Source: Rhabdophis nuchalis (lineage: Eukaryota > Chordata > Lepidosauria > Squamata > Natricidae). From it: a DNA stretch of 64,000 bases. Positions 22,421-32,827 of the stretch are shown here, one piece after another. Numbering within the stretch: the stretch's first letter is position 1; each line of letters opens with the position of its first letter. Location of the stretch: NCBI GenBank assembly GCA_039707465.1, contig CM077646.1, positions 81,926,715 through 81,990,714 of the forward strand, in the 5' to 3' direction. The notes beneath the pieces were generated by a model. That model searched no databases. It saw nothing but the letters and a program-made list of their open reading frames with translations, and was not told where the DNA came from. Made by a program: the position numbers and the translations under genes.

Positions 22421-22865
22421 AGATATTGAGCTCCTAGAAGTGCATTTAAATTTCTCTGAAGAAATTTGTATTTGGAAATACAGCAGACACATTCTCAAAT
22501 AAAATATCAAAATGGGACAGAAGATTTCCTAGTGCCCATTGCCTGGAGGTGTCAGCTCACTGACATGCATCTTTTAGAAGCAGTAAGGCAAGTAAGAATA
22601 TGGACAGATCACAGCTTTCTCATGTTAGCGTGTGATTTATACTTTCCTCTGTCTTTCATCAGGGCTTGGTACATATGGTAAAGAAGGAACAATGAGGGCT
22701 ACAGAGAATTTGTCTATATTTTTTAGTATCGTCCATCTGTTAACAAGTTTAAGCAAAAGGAAAAGCATGTGGGTTTTCAGATATTTCAATATCTAAACCT
22801 ATTTTTCTGGGCCTTAGATAAAACTAAGCATGAAATTTGCCACTGAAATATCTGGCATAATTGTT
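22421..22865. other. Non-coding sequence
   Basis: No feature supported. Confidence 0.45.
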
Positions 22866-23092
22866 CCTCAGATCCAGCAAATTTTTATCATGGAGAGAAG
22901 CAACCTAGAACTCCAGAGATATGTTAGGTTAAGGTTAAGAGCATTTAACCAGTGGAACAGCTTGCCTCCAGAAGTTGTGGGTACCCCATCAGGTTTTAAA
23001 GAAGAGGTTTTAAAGAAGAGATTAAAAATGGAAGGTTTTAAAGAAGAGACTAGACAGCCATTTGTACAGAATTGTATAAGGTCTTGTGCTTG
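22866..23092 (+). mobile_element. CR1 LINE 3' coding fragment
   Basis: The block ggagagaagcaacctagaac, then accagtggaacagcttgcct and ccagaagttgtgggtacccc, matches the CR1 C-terminal region; translation contains FNQWNSLPPEVVGTPSGF. A short internal duplication of ttttaaagaagag occurs near 23000-23045. The copy lies in the opposite orientation to the CR1 piece at 22262. Confidence 0.75.
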
Positions 23093-23305
23093 ATTGGTTA
23101 ACTATAAGATATACGGTATATATATAGTGGGACCTCACCGAAATGTTGCCAAGACAATCTCAATCTCACATGGGAAAAGACCTGAATACAACAAGACCAG
23201 CATATATATATGTATGTATGTATGTGTGTATGTGTATGTGTATAAATATATGTATATGCTTGTGTCACATATATGTCACATCTGCCTAACATGTAATACT
23301 TCCCT

Positions 23306-23317
23306 GGTTCGAATCCC
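23306..23317 (+). promoter_or_regulatory. B-box-like pol III element
   Basis: ggttcgaatccc matches the tRNA B-box consensus exactly, but no tRNA cloverleaf can be drawn around it and no A-box is evident within 30-60 bases upstream. It could be a decayed tRNA-derived promoter or a chance match. Confidence 0.35.
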
Positions 23318-23328
23318 AGTAAGGGTAT

Positions 23329-23375
23329 GGCTAGCTGATGAGAGCTAAATAGCTCGAAATAGATCTATCCTAGTC
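23329..23375 (+). ncRNA. Type I hammerhead ribozyme
   Basis: All catalytic-core positions are present. Stem I is ggctag (23329-23334) paired with ctagtc (23370-23375), one G-T wobble. Then come ctgatga (23335-23341), stem II gagct/agctc with loop aaat (23342-23355), and gaaa (23356-23359). The short stem III pairs A359-T368, T360-A367 and A361-T366, optionally G362-C365. The cleavage triplet is atc, with cutting predicted between 23369 and 23370. Stems II and III close without mismatch. The sequence matches the established consensus. In-cell activity is inferred, and the tertiary loop contacts that speed cleavage were not verified. Confidence 0.85.
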
Positions 23376-23829
23376 TCCCTGATTTATTTATTGATCAGCT
23401 CAAAAACCTAACACAAATATATGTATGTATATATAAAAACAATATGCTTTTATTTCTAATAAGTAGGCTATTAGAAATAACAAGACATGAAAAGAATCCC
23501 GTTTCTCAGCCTTCAAAACTAGCTTAATTAGTGATTTGCCAATTTGCAAGATCAGTGTAATGGCTCCCTAGTCTTTCACAATTTGGTCCCTTGAGAAGTA
23601 TTGGGGCCTTGGTGTTCATAATTCTTAGTGTGCAGGAGCAGGATTTCTAGATGTGGCAGTCCCAGCACAGCTAAAGAGCACTCAACTAAGAAAAGCTAAA
23701 TCACCCTGAGAGGTGGGGGATGCACACATGTTAGAAATTTGAGAGTGGAGGCATAAAAGGTTTGCTCCAAAGTCAACACATTGCTAGATATTAGGAGCAA
23801 CAGAAGCAATTTGAGCTTTCTGCAAGAGG

Positions 23830-23862
23830 ATTTATAGTAGCAGTTACTCTGCTACTATAAAT
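23830..23862. repeat. Perfect 14-bp inverted repeat
   Basis: atttatagtagcag and its exact complement are separated by the 5-base loop ttact. Part of the right arm is repeated just downstream. No terminator-like U tract follows, so its role is unknown. Confidence 0.8.
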
Positions 23863-23879
23863 TTATAGTTACTCTGTCC

Positions 23880-24713
23880 ATTGACTTGTACTCTTCAATA
23901 TCTTCATAAATGACTTAGATGAGGGAATAGAATGGAAACTCGTCAAATTTGCAGATGTCACTAAGCTGGCAAGAATAGCCAACAACCCCAGAAGACAAGC
24001 GAAGGATCCAAAAAGTTCTTAACACACTTGAACAATGGGCCTTATCCAACAACATGAAATTTAATGTGGAGAAAAGCAAGGTTTTACACCTAGCCAGGAA
24101 AAATAAAGGTACAAGTATAGATTAGGTGAAACTTGGTTCAAAAACAGTAACTTTGAGAGGGACCTTGGAATTCTAGTGGACGAACACTTAAACATGAGTC
24201 ATAGTAAGTCCACACCTAGAATACTGCATCCAGTTTTGCTCACCACATTACAAAAAAATATGTTGAGATTTTGAAAAAAGTGCAAAGAAGAACAACTAAG
24301 ATGATTAGTGGAGACAAAAACATATAAAGAACGGTTGCAGGAATTGGGTATGGCCAGTCTAGAGGAAAGAAGGAGTGAGGCAACATGTTAGCAGTATTCC
24401 ACTATTTGAGGTCTATCACAAATAACATAGGATCAACTTATTTTCCAAAGCACCAGAAGGCAAGACAAGAAACAATGGATGGAAACTAATCAAGGAGAGA
24501 AGCAACCTGGAATTAAGGAAAAACTTCCTAACAGTGAGGACAATTAACCAGTGGAACATCTTGCCTTCAGAAGCTGTAGGTGTTTCATCGCTGGAAGGTT
24601 TTAAGAAAAGATTGGCAGTCACCTATCCAAAATGGTATAGGGTCTCCTGCTTTAATAATGGGTTGGACTAGAAGACCTCCAGGTCCCTTCTAGCTCTATT
24701 CTGATCGATTGAA
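23880..24713 (+). pseudogene. CR1 LINE 3' half
   Basis: Decayed coding sequence begins around LQYLHK and DLDEGIEWKLVKFADVTKL; CR1 RT has FADD there, so the second catalytic Asp is lost. FERDLGILVDEHLNMSH, the CTPRIL-like region and a WNILPSEAV-type block follow. It ends with gggttggactagaagacctc, the CR1 3' UTR, and an attctgatcgattga tail like the CR1 terminal repeat. Stops and frameshifts occur throughout. Confidence 0.8.
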
Positions 24714-27442
24714 TTAAAAAGTGAGGTTTGAAGCAAGGAGAAAGTTCTCAAAATGGTGCAATATGCATTTGTCACCATAATCTACCTTATGAATTGATTT
24801 GTTCAATGATCCATTGATTTGTTTTCTTGGCTGTACATGGCATACTCAGGAATTTTCTCAATACCAAAATTTAAAGTTGTCAATAGTCTTTTTATCCTAT
24901 CAAAGTATGCTAAGTTCACACTTTCCTTGCTTAGCACTTTCAGAAATTGCCCATTAACTGCCTTAATGACACCTTCAAGGTTGAAAAATCCTGGAAACAC
25001 CTCCTTAATATAAGAAAACGATAAAGCTCTTTATAAGCTTTAAACATTTTAGAATAATAAGCGAAAAGAAATACAAAGTTTTCACTGCAGGAAATTTTAA
25101 ACTTCTATAAGGGATTAAGCACTCAGAAAACATTAGAATATTAGCTTTTGAGACTTTGCAATTAAACTTAAATAAATACATTTTGTGGGAAAGAAAAAAG
25201 GTTTTGATAGTGGAGACATAACAAGACAAGTAACTTATAGTGGCATTCAGAGATATGTTTGAGAAAGTGCACTGGGACTTTGAATCAATAATGTCAGCTA
25301 TGTTTTGTCTCCCTAGGAACAGTCTGTTTCCAGAAGAGGCTACAGAACAAGATACTGTATGTAGCAAAGTCCACCCAAGATAATATGAATGACAATTTCA
25401 AAAAGAATTTGCCATCAGTTACAAAAAACATTGGATGAGGCTTTAAGAAGGAAATAAAAATGACAATCCCAAAGAGCAATTGAAACAATTTTTGTTGCTG
25501 GACTTTAAAAAGAGGCTTTTCAAAATACTGAAGAAATTTTAAATAAGGATCAATAATCACCTGAATGGATTAAAAAGCAAGATTGTTTTTCCTACATAGT
25601 TTGTTTATTCAACCAGGATTAAAATGGGACATGTGGGTGGTTCTTTTGGAATTGCTGATATCTGTACAGGAAAAAATCTTGCTTATTGAATTTGCTTATA
25701 GTTAACATAAGGTTTAAGCCTTTCCCCCCACTGTTACTTTATATATTCTAATCTGGTAGCATTTAAATTTACTTTTTACCTTATTGTCTTTTCACATAAA
25801 GTAAGGTATATTTGTATGCTTGTTCACGTTAAAGGAGAAACTGTTTCTTTTTGTTATGTTAAATTTTATTCTTTGGCTAATTTGTAATTCTCAGGTTGAT
25901 TATTCAGAAGTAAATCCAAGTTATTGCTAAAACTCCATAAGGCTGCAACCCAATAGGGAATCTTCCTGATATAGATTTATCACAGAAATGGCTCACATTT
26001 CTAATGCTCTTTCTTGACTTGATTTGCTTCATTATGAGCTAAGAGAGCAGCAAAATATACAGTAATGTAAGGAAGGAATTATTACAGTCAAGGTTAGAAT
26101 TACTGGATGATTTTCTTTCCTCATAAACTTGTTGGCTCTTATGGGAAGAATGAAGAGTGAGATGGTTTCTGGGATTGGAAAAAACAATATGATTATTCAG
26201 TTTCTTCCATTGCCTGAATCCTGTTGACCATAACAGAAAGTAAGAGAAAGCTGGACGAACGAATTTAAGTATTTTTCTTCAAAAAATAAACTACAGATTT
26301 TGTAATTTGGTTCTCACATAGATACCCAGCAATTTTCAGCACTTGTTTCTGCTCAATTAAATAATGTGACAGGGGAGTAGACAATTGCTACAGTGGAAAG
26401 TGAAGGAAGACAGCTGCTCTTTGATGTTTGCAATCTTTTCATTTTTTTACCCATTACTAAGTAAGTTCTAATAGGCATACTTTAGCATCAAGGCTTTCTA
26501 ATCCTCCAACTTTTCTATTTACCAAATAATTTAGAATAAATCCAATAATTCTCCCTTTTTAAGATCTATGCTAATATTCATAGAGTTATAATGGTTCCCA
26601 TTTATTATCCCTCAAAATCAATATATGCATCCTTTATAAAGAAACGATATAGCTAATAATAAAAACCTGACAGTGACCTTGAAGTACTTATGCGCTAAGT
26701 AGAAACATTTAAATTCTTCTCTAAAATCTCTGATTTATTTGTTCTACTGTCATCTTCAGATCCTCAGGAATATGTTCAGCCTGTAATAAACTACAAGATA
26801 TCCATCCATTATTCAAAGCCAACATTGCCACAATAAAGAAAATAACAACGAACTTCAGTAACTAAATATTATCTTTCTAAGTCACAGCGGTACTAACTAT
26901 TTTTAGCTTTCTGGTTGCTCTTGTTTTTATAGCAAAAAAATGTAGTACAAATGCCTAGATCAGAAGATGCACAGAACATCAATAAAATAACAATCTAAAG
27001 GAAATATATTGCCACATAAACCAGGTAAAAAACTTCAGAGGTGATGTTCAGCCAATTTAAAAGGCACATAAATCGGCAAACTCAACACAGCTCCTGATTT
27101 TTTCTGGATACATTAGCCACATTTTGTACTGCAGAATCAGAATCCAAAGAACTAATAACATCAAGTATGGTGACAGTATGCTCACGTGAATTCATAAGGC
27201 CATAGGAATCCCTTTTCATTATTCAGAACCACAGATTATGTGCACTAATGTGAACAGAAGGTCCTGTTAGGGTTATTTTAATGAAAAGTGGACTTAATTA
27301 TTATAAAAACTTATATCCCCTCTCCAAGTACAATTTCCCAGGGACACTAAACTATTAGCTCAGGCACAAAACTTTTAAAAGGCCAAGGATGAAGTCCTGG
27401 CTCTGTTATCTCAAAACTACCACTGTTTTTATAGTACTACTC
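24714..27442. other. Non-coding sequence
   Basis: About 2.7 kb of AT-rich DNA. Minus-strand open frames of 65-120 codons at 24803-25560 are rich in Phe, Leu and Ile, as AT-rich non-coding DNA often is, and match no family I recognise. Confidence 0.45.
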
Positions 27443-27560
27443 CAGAGGTGTCAAACTCATGCTCCATGGACTGGATGTGCCATGCGCTGGCCACACCATT
27501 TTAGCAAAGGGGGGAAAAGTCACTTCACTGACATCATTAAGACAGAATGTGCTGTAGCCA
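27443..27560. mobile_element. hAT MITE (GGTGTCAAACTC family), right end missing
   Basis: The left end cagaggtgtcaaactc is clear and the first about 100 bp resemble family members with ggctggccac-type content. The right inverted repeat was not found, so the copy is truncated. Confidence 0.6.
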
Positions 27561-27696
27561 ATCAAATACTTTGCTGCTGTATCAAATCACATGTATATTT
27601 GCATAAATCTATATGGGATTTTGTGTTTCAGTGAGATTGCATGTAGATTTCCAGTCCGAATGAACTCCTAAAAATTCTCCTTCACTGTCCTTTCAA

Positions 27697-30600
27697 TGGG
27701 AGACAGGTTTTTCCTGCCCGGTGGGGGCACAAGGCCGATGGTTGCAAACGGTCAGGTGCCACAACCCTCGCAGGCTAGGTGGTCAGGGATTACAGAGCCA
27801 GGGCCCGAGGCTGATGTTTTGCAACGCCAGGTCCACAAAGCCCCCCTTGTCCATGACCTTGTGTCGGAGGGGGAGCCAGACCTGGTGGGAATTGCGGAGA
27901 CCTGGTTGGGCCACGAGGAAGGACTTCCCCTCATAGAAATGTGCCCACCAGGTTACCGCGCGTTTCATCAGTCACAGGTCCTAGGCAGGGGTGGAGGGGT
28001 AGCGGTTATTGTTAGGGAAAGTCTTGAGCTGAGAGAGACCACTGTATCACAGACCACCGGCTTGAGTCCCTCTGCATGAAGTGGGGCCTAGGGAGGCAGT
28101 TGGGCGTGCTGGCTCCCCACTATGTAACAGCAGCCCTGCCCGAGCTCCTTGAAGTGATGGCGGTTGAGACCCCTAGACTTTTGGTCATCGGCGGGCGAAT
28201 CATCAGAGGCAGCTCGGGAGTTCATGGCCTCCATGACAGCCATGGACCTGACCCAAGTAATTCAGGGCCCCATGCACGAAGGAGGACACACGCTGGACTT
28301 AATTTTTGTCTCTGGTCAGTGGAAGAGTGATCTGGGTATAGGGGACATAGCCATCATACCCTTGTCATGGTCAGACCACTCACTTCTCCGGCTCGACTTT
28401 CCAATCGCTATGCCCCACCGTGGGGAGGCGGAATCGGATTCGCCTATATGGTTCCGCCCCAGGCACCTAATGGACCCGGATAGGTTCCAGATGGTGCCTG
28501 GGCCACTACCTGTGTCCTTGACACACGCCCCGATGGAGGACCTGGTGGCCGCATGGAATATCACGGCCACGGGGGCCTTGGACCGGGTCGTGCCCTTGCG
28601 GCGACGAGCCACCCAGGCTCCTTGGATTACCGAGGAGCTGAGGGTGATGAAATGCCACAAGAGATGCCTAGAGAGGAGATGGAGATCCACACAGTCTGAA
28701 TCTGACCGAACACAGGTGAGAGCCCATTTACAGACTTACCTTGTGGCGCTGAGAGTGGCCAAACGTCAGCATTGTGCCACTCTCATTGCATCCGCAGATA
28801 ACTGCCCTGCCGCCCTGTTTAGGGTGACCCGCTCCCTCCTTCAACAGGGGACGCGGGAAGCCCTTTTGCAGGGTAGAGCAGAGGAATTTGGGGAATATCT
28901 GCAAGATAAAATCGCTCAGATTCGGAAGGAGTTGGCCTCCATCGAAAGTGGTCCAGTGGGATGCCCCGAGGCAGATCTTGAGACAGTTTTGTGGGAAGAG
29001 TTTGCCTCTGTTACTTCCGAAGATATGGACAGGTTACATGGGCGACTGCGAGCTACCACATGTTTATTGGATCTGTGTCCCTCCTGGCTTGTACTGGCAT
29101 CCTGGGAGGTTACACGAGGCTGGCTCCAGGAGGTACTGAATGCTTCCTTGGATGAGGGGTTCTTGCCTACCGTCTTGAAAGAGGTGGTGGTAAGACCCCT
29201 CCTCAAGAAGCCCTCTCTGGAGCATTGTTGGTAAATTACCGTCCGGTCTCCAACCTTCACATTTTGGCGAAGGTTGTAGAGAGTGGTGCAACAACAGTTC
29301 CCCCGTCATCTGGAGGAAATTGATTATCTGGACCTGCGCCAGTCCAGCTTCCGCCCGAGCACAGCACCGAGACAGCATTGGTCGCGTTGGTGGATGATCT
29401 CTGGAGGGCCAGAGATGGGGGTTGTTCCTCCATCCTGGTCCTATTAGACCTCTCAGCGGCTTTTGATACCATCGACCATGGTATCCTATTGCATCAGCTG
29501 GAGGGGTTGGGGTTGAGGGGCACCGTGTTACGGTGGTTCTCCTCCTACCTCTCCGGTCAATTCCAATTTGTGTTGGCAGGAGAGCAGAGGTCGACCGCAA
29601 GACCCCTCACTTGTGGGGTGCCTCAGGGGTCGGTCCTCTTGCCACTCCTGTTCAACACATATATGAAGCCGCTGGGCGAGATCATCCGTGGTTTTGGGGT
29701 AGAGTACCACTTCTACGCTGATGACACGCAGCTGTATATATCTACCCCAAACCATCCCAACGATGCCGTAGAGGTGATGTGCCAGTGCCTGGAAGCCGTG
29801 CGGGCCTGGATGGGAAGTAATAGACTCAGACTCAACCCGTCAAAGACCAAGTGGCTGTGGTTCCCGGCAGCCCGGTACAACCAGTTGACTCCATCACTGG
29901 CCAAAGGGGATGAACATCTAACCCCTGTGGATGGGGCACGCAACTTGGGCGTCCTCCTTGATACACGGCTGTCCATGGAAGATCAAGTGTCAGCCGTGGC
30001 CAGGAGGGCGTTTTACCAGGTGCGCCTGGTCCGCCAGTTGCGTCCCCCATTGGACCGGGGTGCCCTTTGCACAGTCACTCATGCACTCGTGACATCCCGA
30101 CTGGACTACTGTAATGCTCTCTACATGGGGCTCCCCTTGAGGTGCACCTGAAGACTGCAGCTTGTCCAGAATGCAGCCGCGGGGGCAGTTATGGGAACCT
30201 CAAGGTTCTCCCATGTAACACCACTCCTGCGCGAGCTGCATTGGCTGCCTGTCGTCTTTCGGGTGCGCTTCAAGGTGTTGGTTATGATCTTCAAAGCGCT
30301 CCATGGCACGAGACCTAGCTATCTGCGGGATCGCATCCTGCCCCATACATCCCTGCGGCCGATTCGCTCCCTCAGAGAGGGACTTCTCAGGGTGCCGTCC
30401 ACTAGGCTATGCCAGCAGGCGACGCCCAGGGGAAGGGCCTTCTCTGTGGTGGGCCCGACCCTCTGGAACGACCTTCCCCCTGAAATTAGAACAACTACGG
30501 ACCTCCGCTCCTTCCGTCAAAAACTAAAAACTCACTACTTCTGCTTGGCCAGCCTGGGGTAATAGAACTGTTTTTAGGGTTTTTTTAGGGGTTTAGTTTT

Positions 30601-30773
30601 AGTTTTAATATGGGATTTTAGCGCAGGGTTTTAGTTTAATTCATTTTAATATTGTATTATGTTTGTGGTTTTATATATGTATTTTTAAATTCCCTGTGCA
30701 CTGCCTCGAGTCCCTTCGGGGAGAGAGAGCGGTTTATAAATTAAATTATTATTATTATTATTATTATTATTAA
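27697..30773 (+). mobile_element. L2-clade LINE copy D, nearly whole ORF2, broken
   Basis: The match to copy H begins at gggagacaggtttttcctgc, just before the endonuclease, and continues to the 3' hairpin near 30697-30735 and an (ATT)n tail. Shared residues ([29 protein letters not shown]) and a shared in-frame TGA after PLRCT place D and H in one subfamily. An ORF1-only L1 inserted 44 bp beyond the tail. Confidence 0.9.
27720..30562 (+). pseudogene. L2 ORF2 (endonuclease-RT), multiply frameshifted
   Basis: The open stretches at 27696-28079, 28164-29234, 29378-30151 and 30191-30562 are one gene. The first holds the endonuclease N-terminus with IAETWLGHEEGLPL, CPPGYRAFHQ and GRGGGVAVIV. A deletion removes the expected MGDFNLPSAG motif, so catalysis is lost. 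The second has GGHTLDLIFVSGQW, SDHSLLRLDF and the linker. The third has [14 protein letters not shown] and YADDTQLY. The fourth carries the C-terminal blocks to KLKTHYFCLASLG. TGA replaces Arg after PLRCT at 30149-30151. The RT core is intact but unlinked. Confidence 0.88.
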
Positions 30774-30832
30774 TTACAAATTCACTCCCTGAATTGCTAT
30801 TGTGGAATTTGTCCTCAAATACAAGTGTAGAG

Positions 30833-32811
30833 GCCGGTTCCGGCTTCTGGCGGTGACGGATGAGTCCTGGGACTCGTCCGCCGTTTTGTTCTTTTTTCTG
30901 CCCCAAACGGGGCGGGGTGCTCCTTTTTTGGGGGGACCCTCCGTAGGACTGGCTTGCCTGGACTGGTTCTGCCTGGCGGCGGCTGGGGTACAATCCTTGT
31001 CTTCAGTCTAGGTGGAAGAAGACATGCTGCGAGGGGCTTGGTTCCCTTCGCCAACGGAGGACGGTAACGAATAATGGATTTGGAGAGAACGGAGCGCTCG
31101 AGTCGGATGGCTTTGCCGGGGCTTTGGCGGTGAGGTGGAGAGTAAGTGACTTTAACTTTATTTTTGTTGGCGGCTTGGATTGAGAGAAACGTGGAGGGGG
31201 GTGTTTGTTAAACCCCCCCTCGGATTTACAACAGCGGCATTCAGAAATGGCTCCTCGATGCGAGGAAGCGGATATTTCTCATCCGGACTTTTGCGGAACA
31301 AGTGAAAGTGCTTCGCGGCTTGTTTCTATACAATGTATCTAAGTCCGGCTTTACTGAAACAATTTCCTTTGTCACTTTCTCTTGCTGGCTGCCAGACTGG
31401 GCGGTGGAAGATGGCTGCCCTTTGTTCCTAAATGACTATTTTTTTTATGTAAAATTACCAACATCTCTTTGTGACTTGGACTGTCCCTCTCTACCAACGG
31501 AGGAATTTTTGGATTAATTGATTCCTTCCCTGGAGTGCCTTCTTTGTCTTAACAATTGACTGTGAAAATTGCTTCTCTCTCTGGACTCTATAACTTTCTA
31601 CAACTTTGATTTGAACTTTCTTCTCCGGACTTGCTCCAGCGGCCGCACCCAAAAAATGGCATCTTAGTGGCACTGACTTTAACAGCTCACCATGGCTTCA
31701 AAAAAACAACCAGAAAACCCAGGATTGGAAGAAAGGATGACAGCTATGGAAGCAGTGTTACACTCCTTGGTGCTGGAAATTAAAGAATTAAGGAAAGATC
31801 ATTGCAGTTCTAAACTTGAACTTTTGGAGACACAGAAAAAATTGATGGAGAACACACAGAAGACCGAGGAGTTGGAAGTGGGGTTGGCTGGGGCAAAGGG
31901 AGAACTTAAAAATGTTAATAGTGAAATTGGAGATTTGACTGGTCATATGTCTAGGATGGATTTTGAAAGGATGTCATATTTTTTAAGATTTCAGAACATT
32001 TTGGAGGAAACTGGTGAATGCCTTCCTGATCTCATGAGCACAATTTTAGCAGACTATTTACACAAACCTAAAGATGAGATCAGGGGGGACATTGACCTAG
32101 TTTACAGAATAAATTCAACATATGCCAGGATTAATGAAGTACCCAGAGAGATACATATTAAATTTGTCAGAAAGTCGACTAGGGAGGGAATCTTGAAGGT
32201 GCAGAGAGAGGGTCCGTTAATCTATCAGCAAAAGGAAGTCGCTATCTTGAAGCAGATCCCAAAAAAGATTAGGGAGGTGAGGAGGAAGTACTCCTTCTTA
32301 TCTAAAAAATTGTTTAATCGCGGGATTTGGTTTAAGTGGGCGATGCCAGAAGGGATGTTGGTGTTCTGGGAAGGAGGAAGAGTAAGGATTAAAACAGTTG
32401 TTGAGGCGGAAGCCTTTCTTAAAAAACATTCCTCTATCCTGGGGGAAGATCCAGGGGGGGCAGAGGGGGCCACGGTCCCGCCCACTGGGAGCCAGGAAGG
32501 AGAACAAGAAGACACAATTGCCAAGAGACTTAGATCTAAAAAATGACTTTGCTTTTTATGAACACAGTATAACCTTTATCTGGATGTTTGTACATGGTTG
32601 CCAGCATAGAATTTAGAATTTATGATGTATGCATTTATTTTCACCTTGTAGTATTATTGAAAAATGTATTACCAATGTCTTATTAAGAAGCCCTGGAGGG
32701 GCCAATGATCTCGACGTGTAAGTTCTCAAAATATTTCTGTACTACCTTACCCTACCCTACCTGAAAAAATTTGTAAAACCCAATAAAACTTTTGCAATAT
32801 AAAAAAAAAAA
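30833..32811 (+). mobile_element. ORF1-only L1-like retrotransposon, complete insertion
   Basis: A 16-bp perfect duplication, aaatacaagtgtagag, flanks the element at 30817-30832 and 32812-32827, and an A tail of about 13 bases precedes the right copy. Inside are a GC-rich 5' UTR of about 860 bp, a single 284-codon ORF1, and about 255 bp of 3' UTR with aataaaactttt before the A tail. No ORF2 is present. Clean duplications and an open ORF1 suggest a young insertion. It could be a HAL1-like non-autonomous family or a single copy that lost ORF2; the related copy at 50260-52228 bears on this. Confidence 0.9.
31692..32546 (+). CDS. L1 ORF1 protein (RNA-binding chaperone)
   Basis: An intact 284-codon frame for the L1 ORF1 protein, which binds element RNA as a trimer and acts as a nucleic-acid chaperone. 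Residues about 8-95 are heptad-like and charged, as in the ORF1 coiled coil. About 97-195 match the RRM region, with YFLRFQNI, VYRINSTYA and VPREIHIKFV. About 196-260 match the C-terminal domain, with IYQQKEVAILKQIPKK, RRKYSFLSKKLF and GMLVFWEGGRV. A low-complexity acidic tail ends in KRLRSKK. The start follows caccatggc, a good Kozak context. Without ORF2 it could move only with RT supplied in trans. Confidence 0.88.
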   Translation: MASKKQPENPGLEERMTAMEAVLHSLVLEIKELRKDHCSSKLELLETQKKLMENTQKTEELEVGLAGAKGELKNVNSEIGDLTGHMSRMDFERMSYFLRFQNILEETGECLPDLMSTILADYLHKPKDEIRGDIDLVYRINSTYARINEVPREIHIKFVRKSTREGILKVQREGPLIYQQKEVAILKQIPKKIREVRRKYSFLSKKLFNRGIWFKWAMPEGMLVFWEGGRVRIKTVVEAEAFLKKHSSILGEDPGGAEGATVPPTGSQEGEQEDTIAKRLRSKK

Positions 32812-32827
32812 AAATACAAGTGTAGAG

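Larger units (their letters stand above)
23118..23450 (+). mobile_element. Penelope-like/SINE-like retroelement end carrying a hammerhead ribozyme
   Basis: The segment opens with gtgggacctcaccgaaatg and gccaagacaatctcaatctc, shared with the inverted fragment at 20832-20962. TATG-rich simple repeat follows, then a B-box-like ggttcgaatccc at 23306-23317, the hammerhead at 23329-23375, and a 3' part ending caaaaacctaacacaaatat with an AC/AT tail. Hammerheads are known in the terminal repeats of Penelope-like elements and in the SINE-like Sm-alpha elements of schistosomes. Which of the two this resembles more is unsettled: no A-box is visible upstream and no protein domain is present. Confidence 0.55.

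Noticed and set aside
23306..23317. Possible tRNA gene
   Set aside because: The B-box matches, but no acceptor, D or anticodon stem can be drawn around it, and the downstream bases form the hammerhead instead.
24803..25560. Minus-strand protein gene made of several 65-120-codon frames
   Set aside because: Residue composition reflects AT-rich DNA and no motif of any transposase, RT or host protein is visible.
27443..27560. Complete hAT MITE
   Set aside because: Only the left end is convincing; no right inverted repeat or duplication was found, so it is listed as truncated.
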